A stretch of DNA of 64,000 nt from contig JAGFZV010000005.1 of NCBI GenBank assembly GCA_017889545.1, positions 1 through 64,000 of the forward strand, given 5' to 3'. The translations under genes were made by a program, and so were the position numbers. This document shows, in pieces, positions 7,935 to 17,051 of this stretch (position 1 is its first letter; each line of letters begins with the position of its first letter). The notes below the pieces were generated by a model that was given only the letters and a program-made list of their open reading frames with translations, did not search any database and had not been told where the DNA came from. Source of the stretch: Bacillota bacterium (GTDB lineage: Bacteria; Bacillota; Negativicutes; CTSoil-072).

Positions 7935-8396
7935 GTGCGATGTCCGTTTTGCGGTTTTCTGGAAAGCAAAGTCATTGATTCTCGTGCGACGGAGGAGGGC
8001 GGTTCCATTCGCCGGCGTCGTGAATGCTTGCATTGCGGGCGGAGGTTTACTACCTATGAAGTAGTGGAAGAAATGCCGCTCATGGTGATTAAGAAAGATG
8101 GGCGACGAGAACTTTTTGACCGGTCAAAACTGCTGAATGGATTATTAAGAGCGTTCGAAAAACGGCCAGTTCCGCTCAGTATGATTGAGTCGCTGGCGGA
8201 TAAGGTGGAAATGGAACTTCGCAACTCAATGGAAAGGGAGATACAGACTCGTCAAATTGGAGAAACAGTGATGCGGTATCTCAAAGAAATTGATCAGATC
8301 GCTTATGTCCGGTTTGCTTCTGTGTATCGACAGTTTGCCGATGTCGAAAATTTTAAACTTGAACTTGAGGCGCTGATAAATTCACAAAAAAAATAA
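7935..8396 (+). CDS. nrdR: transcriptional repressor NrdR
   Basis: 153-aa NrdR, the nucleotide-sensing repressor of ribonucleotide reductase genes. A zinc ribbon at the N-terminus has Cys3, Cys6, Cys31 and Cys34, followed by an ATP-cone domain ([16 protein letters not shown] near residue 51). Start GTG at 7935 with a GGGGGG ribosome-binding stretch; the first codons place the CPFC motif at residue 3, as is normal for the family. Two NrdR boxes lie directly upstream, implying autoregulation. nrdD follows after 30 bp and nrdG after that, so the repressor is co-transcribed with its target. Confidence 0.96.
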   Translation: MRCPFCGFLESKVIDSRATEEGGSIRRRRECLHCGRRFTTYEVVEEMPLMVIKKDGRRELFDRSKLLNGLLRAFEKRPVPLSMIESLADKVEMELRNSMEREIQTRQIGETVMRYLKEIDQIAYVRFASVYRQFADVENFKLELEALINSQKK

Positions 8397-8426
8397 CGGC
8401 TATTGCTACGAAAGGTGAGGGTACTG

Positions 8427-10439
8427 ATGTTTACAAAAATTAAAAAGCGGGACGGCAGGGAAGTACTGTTTGATGAAGCGAAAATTACGGAAGCAATTTT
8501 TAAAGCCGCTAAAGCGGTAGGCGGGGCCGATAAGCAAATGGCAATGGAATTGACTTTGGATGTGCTGCGCTTTCTTAAACAGAAATATAATGGCGGTATC
8601 TTTAATGTTGAAGATGTTCAGGATGCAGTAGAAAAAATATTGATTGAAAAGGGCCATGCCCGAACCGCAAAGGCTTATATTTTGTACCGTTATAACCGAA
8701 CGCGGATGCGTGATGCGAAATCGGATTTGATGGATGCTGTGGCGGATATTTTGATCGAGACCAGTCGTGAAAATGCAAATGTTTCCAATTCCCCTTCGGC
8801 AAAAATGTTGCAGATTGCCAGTGCAGCCAGCAAGTCTTATTATTTAAACCGGTTGATTCCGGAAAAATTATCGATCGCCCACCGGCGCGGCGATATTCAC
8901 ATTCATGATCTTGATTTTTACGGTAAAACGTTGACCTGCGTACAAATCCCTCTTGGGAAATTATTAAATACCGGGTTTAACAATGGACACGGTTTTATTC
9001 GATCCCCTAAACGGCCTGCTTCGGCAACCGCGTTGGCGGCCATTATTCTGCAAAGTTCTCAAAATGATATGCATGGCGGGCAGTCGTTCGCTTTTTTTGA
9101 CCGGGACATGGCGCCATTTATGGCCAATGCCGGTGAAGATGAAATTTATCAGGCAATGGAAGCCTTGATATATAATTTGAACAGTATGCATTCCCGGGCC
9201 GGAGCACAGGTACCGTTCTCCAGTTTGAATATTGGCAGCGACATATCTCCGGCTGCCCGAGCGGTAACCAGGAATATTCTATTGGCTTATGAAAAAGGAC
9301 TGGGCCGCGGCGAAACGCCCATTTTCCCGAATATTATCTTCCGTCTGAAAGAAGGAGTTAATTTCAATCCCGGTGATCCCAATTATGATTTGTTCCAATT
9401 AGCGATCAGAGTAGCAGCGCAACGGCTAAATCCAACTTTTAGCTTTATGGATTCTTCCTTTAATAAAGAATACGGCGACCAGGTCAGTTATATGGGTTGC
9501 AGGACACGGGTCATGGCTGATCGGTTTGGCGAAGCAGTGACCGATGGCCGGGGAAATCTGAGTTTCACTACTATAAACCTGCCCCGGTTAGCGATCAATG
9601 CAGAACGAAACTTAATGAAGTTCTATCAGAGTCTGTCCGAGTTGATCGATATGACGTGTGAACAATTGTATCATCGTTATGACGTTCAGGCGAATTTGAA
9701 AGTGAAAGATATGCCGTTTCTTATGGGTCAGCATCTTTATCTGGATTCGGACAAATTGGGGCCGAATGACAAACTTGAACCGGCGATCAAACACGGTACG
9801 TTATCTGTTGGTTTTATCGGCTTGGCAGAAACGCTTACTGCACTGACTGGTCATCATCATGGACAAAGTGAGGAAGCGCAGGTTCTTGGGGAAGAGATTG
9901 TCGCGTTTATGCGGAATAAGATTGACAAGGCGTCTGAACAATACGATTTAAATTACACGTTGCTGGCAACTCCGGCGGAAGGCTTGTCAGGACGATTTGT
10001 GAAAATGGATCTTAAAGAATATGGCATCATTCCTGGTGTTACCGATAAGGAATATTACACGAATTCCTTCCATGTCCCGGTAAACTATCCAATCAGCGCG
10101 TTCGACAAAATCCGTCTGGAAGGAATTTACCATAAGTACACCAATGCCGGACACATCAGTTACGTGGAGTTTGCGTCACCTCCGGCACATAACTTGCAGG
10201 CAGTGGAAGATATTCTTCGCTTTATGGCGAAAAGCGATATGGGTTATGCTGGAATTAATTTCCCGGTTGATTTTTGTGATGAATGCGGGTATTTGGGCGT
10301 TATTGATCAGGATAATTGTCCAATGTGCGGACAGACGGCGATTAGACGGATCCGTAGGATTACCGGCTATTTAAGTACAATAGAGCGTTTTAATGATGCG
10401 AAATGTAAAGAATTGGATGAGAGGGTAGCTCATTTTTAA
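8427..10439 (+). CDS. nrdD: anaerobic (class III) ribonucleoside-triphosphate reductase
   Basis: 670-aa glycyl-radical enzyme making deoxynucleotides without oxygen. It begins with an ATP-cone (KIKKRDGREVLFDEAKI), followed by the reductase barrel (MGCRTRV; LSFTTINLPR). The C-terminus has a zinc site (CDECG and CPMCG) and the radical loop RRITGYL, with Gly647 as the radical-bearing residue. The frame is open from TTG 8403, but ATG 8427 is chosen because AGGTGAGG lies just before it and the ATP-cone starts directly after. Acts with NrdG, encoded next. Implies an anaerobic lifestyle. Confidence 0.95.
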   Translation: MFTKIKKRDGREVLFDEAKITEAIFKAAKAVGGADKQMAMELTLDVLRFLKQKYNGGIFNVEDVQDAVEKILIEKGHARTAKAYILYRYNRTRMRDAKSDLMDAVADILIETSRENANVSNSPSAKMLQIASAASKSYYLNRLIPEKLSIAHRRGDIHIHDLDFYGKTLTCVQIPLGKLLNTGFNNGHGFIRSPKRPASATALAAIILQSSQNDMHGGQSFAFFDRDMAPFMANAGEDEIYQAMEALIYNLNSMHSRAGAQVPFSSLNIGSDISPAARAVTRNILLAYEKGLGRGETPIFPNIIFRLKEGVNFNPGDPNYDLFQLAIRVAAQRLNPTFSFMDSSFNKEYGDQVSYMGCRTRVMADRFGEAVTDGRGNLSFTTINLPRLAINAERNLMKFYQSLSELIDMTCEQLYHRYDVQANLKVKDMPFLMGQHLYLDSDKLGPNDKLEPAIKHGTLSVGFIGLAETLTALTGHHHGQSEEAQVLGEEIVAFMRNKIDKASEQYDLNYTLLATPAEGLSGRFVKMDLKEYGIIPGVTDKEYYTNSFHVPVNYPISAFDKIRLEGIYHKYTNAGHISYVEFASPPAHNLQAVEDILRFMAKSDMGYAGINFPVDFCDECGYLGVIDQDNCPMCGQTAIRRIRRITGYLSTIERFNDAKCKELDERVAHF

Positions 10440-10464
10440 GCAAGAGGCTGATTGGAGGGGTAAC

Positions 10465-10953
10465 ATGATTAAGTATGCGGACATTGTTAATGAATCAGTC
10501 GTAGATGGATTAGGTGTTAGAGTAACCGCTTTTTTGCAGGGTTGTCCGCGACATTGTCCAGGCTGTCATAACCCTCTGCTATTATCCTCGGATGGTGGTA
10601 CTGAGATCGGCGAAGAGGAGTTGGCCGATTTATTACTGGATAGAATATCGCCCATTCATCGGGGAATTACGTTCAGTGGCGGTGATCCGCTGGCACAGCC
10701 GGATGCCTTGTTAAATGTGATTTTTTTAATCCGACGGCGAAATCCGGCATTGGATATTTGGGTTTATACCGGATATGATTTTGAACAGGTAAAAAATCTA
10801 CCGGTGATGCGCTTTATTGATGTATTGGTCGATGGGCCGTTTATTCAGGAACAAAAAGATTTACGGGCACCCTTCAGGGGATCGGTGAATCAGCGAATAA
10901 TCGATGTACGTAAATCGTTAGAGTCAAATGAAGTGACTGAACTGGTAATATGA
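10465..10953 (+). CDS. nrdG: anaerobic ribonucleotide reductase activating protein
   Basis: 162-aa radical SAM activase that generates the glycyl radical on NrdD. The iron-sulfur motif CPRHCPGC (Cys27, Cys31, Cys34) lies close to the N-terminus, and TFSGGDPLAQP is the SAM-binding GGE-like motif. Length is normal. ATG start with TTGGAGGGG upstream, 25 bp after nrdD, so same transcript. A perfect 48-bp palindrome follows and may mark the end of the nrd operon. Confidence 0.95.
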   Translation: MIKYADIVNESVVDGLGVRVTAFLQGCPRHCPGCHNPLLLSSDGGTEIGEEELADLLLDRISPIHRGITFSGGDPLAQPDALLNVIFLIRRRNPALDIWVYTGYDFEQVKNLPVMRFIDVLVDGPFIQEQKDLRAPFRGSVNQRIIDVRKSLESNEVTELVI

Positions 10954-10966
10954 GCAGCGGGAGTAT

Positions 10967-11014
10967 TTGGATAGGCAAAGGACCTGGCTTAAGCCAGGTC
11001 CTTTGCCTATCCAA
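10967..11014. repeat. perfect 48-bp palindrome after nrdG
   Basis: TTGGATAGGCAAAGGACCTG begins the left arm at 10967; the 24-bp arm (10967-10990) is exactly complementary to 10991-11014, with no spacer. There is no T-run on either side, so intrinsic termination is not obvious; it may work as an RNA 3'-end stabiliser or as a DNA site. The GATAGGCAAAG segment nearly matches GACAGGCAAAG in the hairpin at 51722-51758. Confidence 0.85.
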
Positions 11015-11109
11015 GGCAGGGATATCCAGCTTCTTGTCGAATGTGGGTTTCTATAGTTTGTAGGAGAGAGGAGAAGTGCACGAGGCATTTGCCCGGGCAC
11101 AAATTTCTT

Positions 11110-12885
11110 ATGACTTGGCAATTGAAGCAAAATTTACAAAAAGTGCTGGCTGGAGAAAAAGGAACGCAGATTTTTCCGCCTGGCTCAAGAAACGGATTTG
11201 TATTGGCTTATCCAAACAGTTATCATGTTGGTATGTCTAATCTGGGTTTGCATATTATTTATCGTCAAATCAATTCCAGACAGGATACGGCTTGTGAGAG
11301 AGTTTTTCTGCCGGAAGCCAAACTATTGTCAGAGTATGAAAAAACGCACACACCGTTATTGACACTGGAAACTCAGCGGCCTTTGAACGAATTTCCATTG
11401 ATTGGATTTGCTGTGTCTTTTGAAATGGATTATTTTCATGTATTAACCATGTTGAAGTTGGGCAGAATACCTTTATTGGCAATGGAACGGGATGAAAATG
11501 ATCCTCTGGTGATCTTTGGAGGACCATGCGCAACATTCAATCCGGAACCATTGGCAGATTTCGCTGATCTCGTTATTGTTGGCGAAGGAGAAGAGGTTAT
11601 TCATGAAATCCTGGATACTTATTATCTGGCGAGAAAAGAACGGTTGGTCCGCCGCGATGTTTTGTTGAGATTAGCACAGATTGACGGCGTATATGTTCCG
11701 CGTTTTTATCAGCCAGTGTACCAGGACGATGGCGAGATAAAAGAAATTATACGTGTTGATCAGGTGCCGGAAAAGATTCAACGCCGCTGGATACGAGACT
11801 TGGACCGGTATCCAGGCCAGACTGCGATTATTACTGCCGACACGGAATTTCGCGACATGTTTCTGATTGAATTGGCACGAGGCTGCGGTCGTCAATGCCG
11901 GTTTTGCATGGCTGGATATTGCTTCCGGCGGCCGAGGGTAAAATCCTTGGAGAGCATTGCAGACGCTCTCGCTGCCGCTCCTTTCGATGCAAAAATTGGT
12001 TTGGTAGGCGCAGCGGTATCGGATTATCCGGAAATTGACCGTTTTTGTCGGGAAGTGCTGCCTAAGGATAAGGTTTTTTCAGTAGCTTCTCTGCGGGCGG
12101 ATTCTTTAACGCCCGAATTAACGGCATCGTTGGCGGCATGCGGCCAAAAAACCATTACGCTGGCCCCGGAGGCTGGCAGTGAACGGTTGCGTAAAGTCAT
12201 TAACAAGGGGATCACCCGGGAACATTTGACTTCCGCCGTCACATTGGCTATCAAAGCCGGTATTTTCAATGTGAGATTGTATATTATGATTGGCTTGCCT
12301 TTTGAAGAAGAGGCAGATATTCAAGCGATCGTTTCCATGGCGCGGGAGATAAAACAGCTTATGGCGACGTTAGGCAGCAAAGGCAGGCTTACGTTAAGCA
12401 TCAATCCATTTATCCCGAAACCGTTTACTCCTTTTCAATGGGTCCCCATGGCCGAAGAACGCGTAGTAGAAACGCGGTTGAAATATATACGCAGCGAGTT
12501 GCAGAAAGATAAAGGGGTTGCAGTGATTGCAGAATCCGTGCGGGAGGCATATGTGCAGGGTATTTTAGCGCGTGGAGACAGAAGGTTATCGTCAATTTTA
12601 ATGGCGGCAGTTCAGAAAAATGGGGCAAAAGCTTTCCGGTTAGCGATGAAAGAACGTTGTATGGAAGAACAATTTTATTTGTATCGGCAGAGAAGACTTT
12701 CGGAGATTTTGCCATGGGACAGTTTGGATATAGGGGTTGCAACCTCGTATTTGATCAATGAATTGCACAAAGCGGTGCAAGGGGAAAGTACTTTACCTTG
12801 CATGCCGGGCTGTACACGCTGCGGTGTTTGTAATGCCGGTGAACAGGAGTGGAAAAATGAACGAGTTTTTCTTAAAGAAGAGTAA
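11110..12885 (+). CDS. B12-binding-type radical SAM protein
   Basis: 591-aa protein with an N-terminal region like the B12-binding half of this radical SAM class (YPNSYHVGMSNLGL; VIFGGPCATFNPEPL; GEGEEVI) and a central radical SAM domain with CGRQCRFC (Cys259, Cys263, Cys266) followed by APEAGSERLR and GLPFEEE. It ends in a small Cys cluster, CTRCGVC. It resembles the TIGR03960-like radical SAM family of unknown function. The start is uncertain: ATG 11110 fits the family N-terminus but lacks a good ribosome site; AGGAGAGAGGAG lies about 37 bp upstream, TTG 11089 is an alternative, and the frame is open to 11041. Overlaps pgeF by 29 bp. Confidence 0.82.
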   Translation: MTWQLKQNLQKVLAGEKGTQIFPPGSRNGFVLAYPNSYHVGMSNLGLHIIYRQINSRQDTACERVFLPEAKLLSEYEKTHTPLLTLETQRPLNEFPLIGFAVSFEMDYFHVLTMLKLGRIPLLAMERDENDPLVIFGGPCATFNPEPLADFADLVIVGEGEEVIHEILDTYYLARKERLVRRDVLLRLAQIDGVYVPRFYQPVYQDDGEIKEIIRVDQVPEKIQRRWIRDLDRYPGQTAIITADTEFRDMFLIELARGCGRQCRFCMAGYCFRRPRVKSLESIADALAAAPFDAKIGLVGAAVSDYPEIDRFCREVLPKDKVFSVASLRADSLTPELTASLAACGQKTITLAPEAGSERLRKVINKGITREHLTSAVTLAIKAGIFNVRLYIMIGLPFEEEADIQAIVSMAREIKQLMATLGSKGRLTLSINPFIPKPFTPFQWVPMAEERVVETRLKYIRSELQKDKGVAVIAESVREAYVQGILARGDRRLSSILMAAVQKNGAKAFRLAMKERCMEEQFYLYRQRRLSEILPWDSLDIGVATSYLINELHKAVQGESTLPCMPGCTRCGVCNAGEQEWKNERVFLKEE

Positions 12886-13672
12886 AAATAACATCTGGTA
12901 TGGATTGTTTAGCCATTTTTATCATGCCGGAATCCGGCATGGGATTTCCACTCGCTTGGGCGGAGTCAGTAGTCTTCCTTATATGACTCTCAATCTGGGC
13001 ATGCATACGGGAGATTATCCAGTGAAGGTTCAGACGAACCGGCAGTTGTTCTGCAATGCGGTGGGTGTAAATTATCGTTCTGTTGTCAGCGCTCAACAAG
13101 TTCACAAGGATACGATTGCCATTGTTACACAGGCTGATGCCGGTAAGGGTGTTGACTGTTATGCAGACGCTTTATGTGAAACCGATGCGTTAGTTACGGC
13201 AAATCCGGATATTCCATTATTATTGCTCTATGCCGACTGTGTACCGGTATTGTTTTTCGATCCGGTTCAACGTGTTATAGGTGTTGCTCATGCGGGCTGG
13301 AAAGGCACAGTAGCACAAATTGCCGTAAAGACGCTTACAACAATGCAGGAATGTTTTGGAAGCCGCAGTGCGGATTGTCTTGTAGGAATTGGCCCTTCTA
13401 TCGGGCCATGCTGCTATGAAGTGGATGATGGTGTAATCAATCCCTTGCGTGCCGGTTTTCATGATTGGGAGGATGTTGCTGCCATTCATGGTGAGCGTCG
13501 ATGGATGTTGAATTTGTGGGAAGTTAACCGGCGCCAGTTGCTGGAAAATGGTGTTTTGGCGGCAAATATTGCGGTTGCGGAAGTTTGCACTTCCTGCAAT
13601 AATGAATTGTTTTTTTCTTATCGGGCGGAAGGTGGCTGTACCGGGCGCATTGGAGCATTGATTAGCTTATAA
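12857..13672 (+). CDS. pgeF: PgeF/YfiH multicopper-oxidase-fold protein (purine nucleoside phosphorylase-like)
   Basis: 271-aa DUF152/YfiH family protein. The metal-binding residues sit in the expected motifs: His in QQVHKD, Cys in YADCVPVLF, His in HAGWKGT. Family members are described as purine nucleoside phosphorylase/adenosine deaminase-like enzymes, and as a peptidoglycan editing factor in E. coli. ATG 12857 is chosen over longer in-frame starts because AGGAG lies 8 bases upstream, even though this places the start inside the end of the radical SAM gene. It heads the ylm-type division cluster, matching B. subtilis ylmD. Confidence 0.9.
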   Translation: MNEFFLKKSKNNIWYGLFSHFYHAGIRHGISTRLGGVSSLPYMTLNLGMHTGDYPVKVQTNRQLFCNAVGVNYRSVVSAQQVHKDTIAIVTQADAGKGVDCYADALCETDALVTANPDIPLLLLYADCVPVLFFDPVQRVIGVAHAGWKGTVAQIAVKTLTTMQECFGSRSADCLVGIGPSIGPCCYEVDDGVINPLRAGFHDWEDVAAIHGERRWMLNLWEVNRRQLLENGVLAANIAVAEVCTSCNNELFFSYRAEGGCTGRIGALISL

Positions 13673-13761
13673 GAAAATTGTAAAAAAAGTTACTGCGAGC
13701 TGAATTTGCAAGAGGAAAAATTTGTTTGCAGGCGAATTAGACATTGATGGGGGAATCTGTG

Positions 13762-14457
13762 ATGACGATTGCTGATAACATTAGCGCCATCAGGGGTCAT
13801 ATTCAAGAAGCGGTATCGAGACGTTCAGTTCTGGGCGCTCCTGGTCCTGTAACACTCGTGGCCGTGACCAAAAACCAAGGTATTGCCGAAATGCAAGAAG
13901 CATTGTCTGCTGGGATCGGTGCGGTCGGTGAGAACCGCATACAAGAAGCAGTGGGTAAATATGCAGAATTGGGCGATCTGCCGGAATGGCATTTAATTGG
14001 CCATTTACAGACTAACAAGGTTCATTTGGCAGTACCAATTTTTCATCTAATTCACTCTGTAGATAGTGAACGCTTGGCTAGCGAAATCAATCGGGTTGCC
14101 GGAAAAATTGGCAAACGCCAGAATATATTGTTGCAGGTAAATGTAGCCGATGAAGAGACAAAGTTTGGCATTGATTCAGATCAAGCAATTGATTTAGCTT
14201 GGAAAATCAGCGGGTTAGAACATCTTTGTTTACGTGGGTTGATGACAATCGCCCCGTTTTATGACGATAAAGAAAAAACCAGGCCAATATTTCGTAAATT
14301 ATATGAAATTTTTTCTGCTTTACGGAAAGCCGCACCACCGAATACATTCATTGATTCTTTATCAATGGGAATGACGAATGATTATGTAGTGGCGGTGGAA
14401 GAAGGAGCCAATATTGTAAGAGTCGGTACTGGAATTTTTGGAGCACGCAAATACTGA
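13762..14457 (+). CDS. yggS: YggS family PLP homeostasis protein
   Basis: 231-aa PLP-binding protein of the YggS/PROSC family, which maintains vitamin B6 and amino/keto-acid balance rather than catalysing a known reaction. The PLP lysine is Lys37 in LVAVTKN; further signatures are GENRIQEA, WHLIGHLQTNK and SMGMTNDY. The start is ATG 13762, with GGGGGA seven bases upstream; in-frame TTG 13744 and GTG 13759 are less likely. Equivalent to ylmE, between pgeF and sepF as in other Firmicutes. Confidence 0.92.
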   Translation: MTIADNISAIRGHIQEAVSRRSVLGAPGPVTLVAVTKNQGIAEMQEALSAGIGAVGENRIQEAVGKYAELGDLPEWHLIGHLQTNKVHLAVPIFHLIHSVDSERLASEINRVAGKIGKRQNILLQVNVADEETKFGIDSDQAIDLAWKISGLEHLCLRGLMTIAPFYDDKEKTRPIFRKLYEIFSALRKAAPPNTFIDSLSMGMTNDYVVAVEEGANIVRVGTGIFGARKY

Positions 14458-14476
14458 TAGAAAGGATGCGTAAATC

Positions 14477-14902
14477 ATGAAAATTTTGGAAAAAGTGTGG
14501 GGCGGTCTTGGTTTGCTTGAACCTGTCGACGCCGAAGAAGAGCAGGTTCGGGGGGAAGATACGGAACAAAAAGGGAAGAAGAGCGTTAATATTGTCAATT
14601 TACCGACAAACCCAAAACAAATGAAGGTTATGGTTGTTGAACCATTTTCTTTTGATGATGCTCAACAGGTATCTGACCACTTGAAAAACCGTAAACCGGT
14701 TGTGGTGAACTTTGAAAATACGGATAAAGAGATTGCAAAAAGGATGATTGATTTTATTAGTGGGACAACTTATGCGCTTGGCGGGTCAATTCAAAAGATT
14801 GGGACTCATATTTTTTTGTGCGCGCCGAATAACGTGGATGTTGCTTATACCCCGCGTGAAGATGGCATGAATAAAGAATTTTTACCGTGGATGAATAAAT
14901 AA
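14477..14902 (+). CDS. sepF: cell division protein SepF
   Basis: 141-aa SepF, which polymerises and helps anchor FtsZ to the membrane. A short N-terminal amphipathic helix (MKILEKVWGGLGL) is followed by an acidic linker and the conserved core from about residue 60 (VVEPFSFDDAQQVSDHLK; VVVNFENTD; FISGTTYALGGSIQKI). ATG start with AAAGGATG upstream; 19-bp gap from yggS. The C-terminus after the core (YTPREDGMNKEF) is normal for the family. Confidence 0.94.
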   Translation: MKILEKVWGGLGLLEPVDAEEEQVRGEDTEQKGKKSVNIVNLPTNPKQMKVMVVEPFSFDDAQQVSDHLKNRKPVVVNFENTDKEIAKRMIDFISGTTYALGGSIQKIGTHIFLCAPNNVDVAYTPREDGMNKEFLPWMNK

Positions 14903-14941
14903 TACTCAAAATAGATGAGAGTGGCTTTTCGGGAGGTCTAT

Positions 14942-15754
14942 ATGCTAAAAAATAAAAAAATTACATTTATTGGCAGTGGAGCGATTGCGGAGGCTTTAGT
15001 TGGAGGCATCATCAAGGCGGGCTTACTTTTACCCAGCCAAATCACTGTGTGTGATATTTCGCCGGAACGCCGAATTCATATGGAAACGAAATTCGGCGTA
15101 GCTTCTTCAGGAGATGCATCTGCGGCTGCGCCGTTGGCCGATATTTTGTTTTTGACTGTGAAACCTCAAGTTATTCATACCGTGCTTGATAGCCTTACCG
15201 GTGTGGTTCCTGTAACGACAACCGTTATTTCTGTTGTTGCCGGAACCGTTATTGATACTCTGCAGCAGAAGTTGCCGCAAGTACCGATTGTCCGGGTTAT
15301 GCCGAATACTCCGGTTGCGGTTGGGGAAGGAATGGCGGCCATTACATTAGGTAAATATGCCGATGAACAAGCCGGAGAAATGACAACTATGCTTTTCGCG
15401 GCTGTCGGTCGTACAGTCATGGTTGCGGAAAGTGCGATGGACGCAGTAACCGGTCTTTCCGGCAGCGGTCCAGGTTATGCCTATGTGATGATTGATGCAT
15501 TGGCGGATGCCGGAGTCCGGGTTGGTTTGCCCCGGACAGTGGCTGTAACTTTGGCAGCGCAGACATTGCTTGGCGCTGCCCGCATGGTTTTGGAAACTGG
15601 CGAGCATCCGGCTAAACTTCGCGATATGGTTACTTCGCCTGGCGGCACAACGATTGCCGGTATTCATGTCTTGGAACAGAATGGTGTACGGGCCGCATTG
15701 ATAGATGCAGTAGTTTGCGCTACCGAACGATCGCGGGAAATGGGTCGGCATTGA
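14942..15754 (+). CDS. proC: pyrroline-5-carboxylate reductase
   Basis: 270-aa ProC, the last step of proline synthesis (P5C to proline with NAD(P)H). N-terminal Rossmann motif GSGAIAEALVGG, RVMPNTP in the middle, and the conserved LSGSGPGYAYVMIDAL and TSPGGTT segments near the C-terminus. Start ATG 14942 follows GGGAGG by 6 bases; an in-frame ATG at 14915 lacks a site. Its stop overlaps the ylmH start (TGATG). It occupies the position between sepF and ylmH usually filled by ylmG (YggT) in Firmicutes. Confidence 0.95.
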   Translation: MLKNKKITFIGSGAIAEALVGGIIKAGLLLPSQITVCDISPERRIHMETKFGVASSGDASAAAPLADILFLTVKPQVIHTVLDSLTGVVPVTTTVISVVAGTVIDTLQQKLPQVPIVRVMPNTPVAVGEGMAAITLGKYADEQAGEMTTMLFAAVGRTVMVAESAMDAVTGLSGSGPGYAYVMIDALADAGVRVGLPRTVAVTLAAQTLLGAARMVLETGEHPAKLRDMVTSPGGTTIAGIHVLEQNGVRAALIDAVVCATERSREMGRH

Positions 15755-16539
15755 TGGCGGAACGGGATAAAATATTACGGTACTATCGTGCCAGCGGCGA
15801 AGAGGAGATTGCCACTCGCTTACTGGACGCAGCCGAGGCCGCAATACGGAACCGCAAGTACAAAGTCAGTGATTTTTTGGATCCATTTGCTTGCAGTGTA
15901 GCAGAGACGGCAGCCACCCATTATGACCGCCTGGAATTGGTATTGGAAGGCGGTTATCAAGGCGCGGAACGACTTAAAGCAGCTTTTGTTTCAGAAGATT
16001 TTAAAGGAGAGATCGATTTTGCTATAGAAGCGATTGCTGTTTCATGGGATAAACGCTATTATCAGCTGTCGCATAGGGATGTCCTTGGCGCTTTGATGGC
16101 TCTGGGCATCAAGAGAGAGACTTTCGGTGATATTGTAATGACTGCCGCCGGTTGCCAAATACTGGTCGGTCAAGCGCAAACAGAGTATGTATTGGCGAAT
16201 TTAACTCAAATCGGTTCAGCTACAGTATCGTTAAGTCGTATTCCGTTAACGGAGATTGTTGCCCGGGAAGAGAAGGTTAAAGAAATTAAAACAACTGCGG
16301 CGTCTCTTCGATTGGATGTTGTGGCTGCAGCCGGCTTTGGTGTTTCGCGAACCAAGATGGCCGAAGATATCACAGCAAAAAAACTAAAAGTAAATTGGCA
16401 GGATGCAAAAAGCAGCTCGCAAGCAGTGAAGCCTGGCGATATATTTTCGATGCGGGGCCGGGGCCGGGTAGAATTTTGCGAAGTGCTTGGTCAAACCAAA
16501 AAAGGGCGGATCAGCATCGTGTTAAAACGGTTTTACTAA
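15754..16539 (+). CDS. ylmH: YlmH family RNA-binding S4-domain protein
   Basis: 261-aa YlmH-type protein with an N-terminal YlmH domain (KYKVSDFLDPF; LGALMALGIKRETFGDI) and a C-terminal S4 RNA-binding domain around residues 186-245 (RLDVVAAAGFGVSRTKM). YlmH is linked to cell division by gene position and to the ribosome-associated quality control pathway, where it binds stalled large subunits; RqcH of the same pathway is encoded at 24037-25794. ATG 15754 shares a base with the proC stop; longer in-frame starts overlap proC and were not used. Confidence 0.9.
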   Translation: MAERDKILRYYRASGEEEIATRLLDAAEAAIRNRKYKVSDFLDPFACSVAETAATHYDRLELVLEGGYQGAERLKAAFVSEDFKGEIDFAIEAIAVSWDKRYYQLSHRDVLGALMALGIKRETFGDIVMTAAGCQILVGQAQTEYVLANLTQIGSATVSLSRIPLTEIVAREEKVKEIKTTAASLRLDVVAAAGFGVSRTKMAEDITAKKLKVNWQDAKSSSQAVKPGDIFSMRGRGRVEFCEVLGQTKKGRISIVLKRFY

Positions 16540-16598
16540 ATTGACCGTCATCCCCAGTTGATCGTGTGAGTGTTTTTAAGGAGCTTGGAGGTGGTTGG

Positions 16599-17051
16599 AT
16601 GTTGACGCCGATGGATATACATAATAAGGAATTCAAACGGAGTTTTCGCGGTTATTCAGAACGTGAAGTGGATGAGTTTCTGGATTTATTGTTATCCGAT
16701 TATGAAGGTTTATTGCGTGAGAATATGGAGCTTAAAGAAACGATTCAGCAATTGAACACAAAATTAGAATACTATCAGCAAATGGAGAGCACCTTGCATA
16801 ATACCTTGGTTATTGCTCAAGAAACTGCTGAAGAAGTGAAGCTTAGCGGCAAAAAAGAGAGCGAGTTAATTATCAAAGAAGGCGAAATACGCGCTCTTCG
16901 CATGGTAAATGAAGCAACGGAGAAAGTGCGCCGGATGACGGCTGAATACGACGAATTAAAAAAACAAATGGCTGTTGCCCGCTCGCGAATGAGAAACCTT
17001 CTTTCTGCTCAAATGGAATTGCTCAATACGACGGAAGAGGATGAAAGTTGA
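16599..17051 (+). CDS. divIVA: cell division protein DivIVA
   Basis: 150-aa DivIVA, a membrane-curvature-sensing coiled-coil protein at poles and septa. The N-terminal lipid-binding motif is LTPMDIHNKEFKRSFRGY and is followed by a long coiled coil with heptad leucines to the end. ATG 16599 is preferred over GTG 16566 because GGAGGTGG sits seven bases before it and the conserved N-terminus starts there. Overlaps yggU by 4 bp. Confidence 0.94.
   Translation: MLTPMDIHNKEFKRSFRGYSEREVDEFLDLLLSDYEGLLRENMELKETIQQLNTKLEYYQQMESTLHNTLVIAQETAEEVKLSGKKESELIIKEGEIRALRMVNEATEKVRRMTAEYDELKKQMAVARSRMRNLLSAQMELLNTTEEDES

Noticed and set aside
11076-11240. Short gene from GTG 11076 with a strong ribosome site
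   Set aside because: Product of about 54 residues has no motif and overlaps the radical SAM coding region in another frame; kept only as a possible upstream coupled frame in the findings.
15347-15844. Minus-strand open frame of 165 codons over proC/ylmH
   Set aside because: Antisense to two overlapping conserved genes, with no recognised motif.
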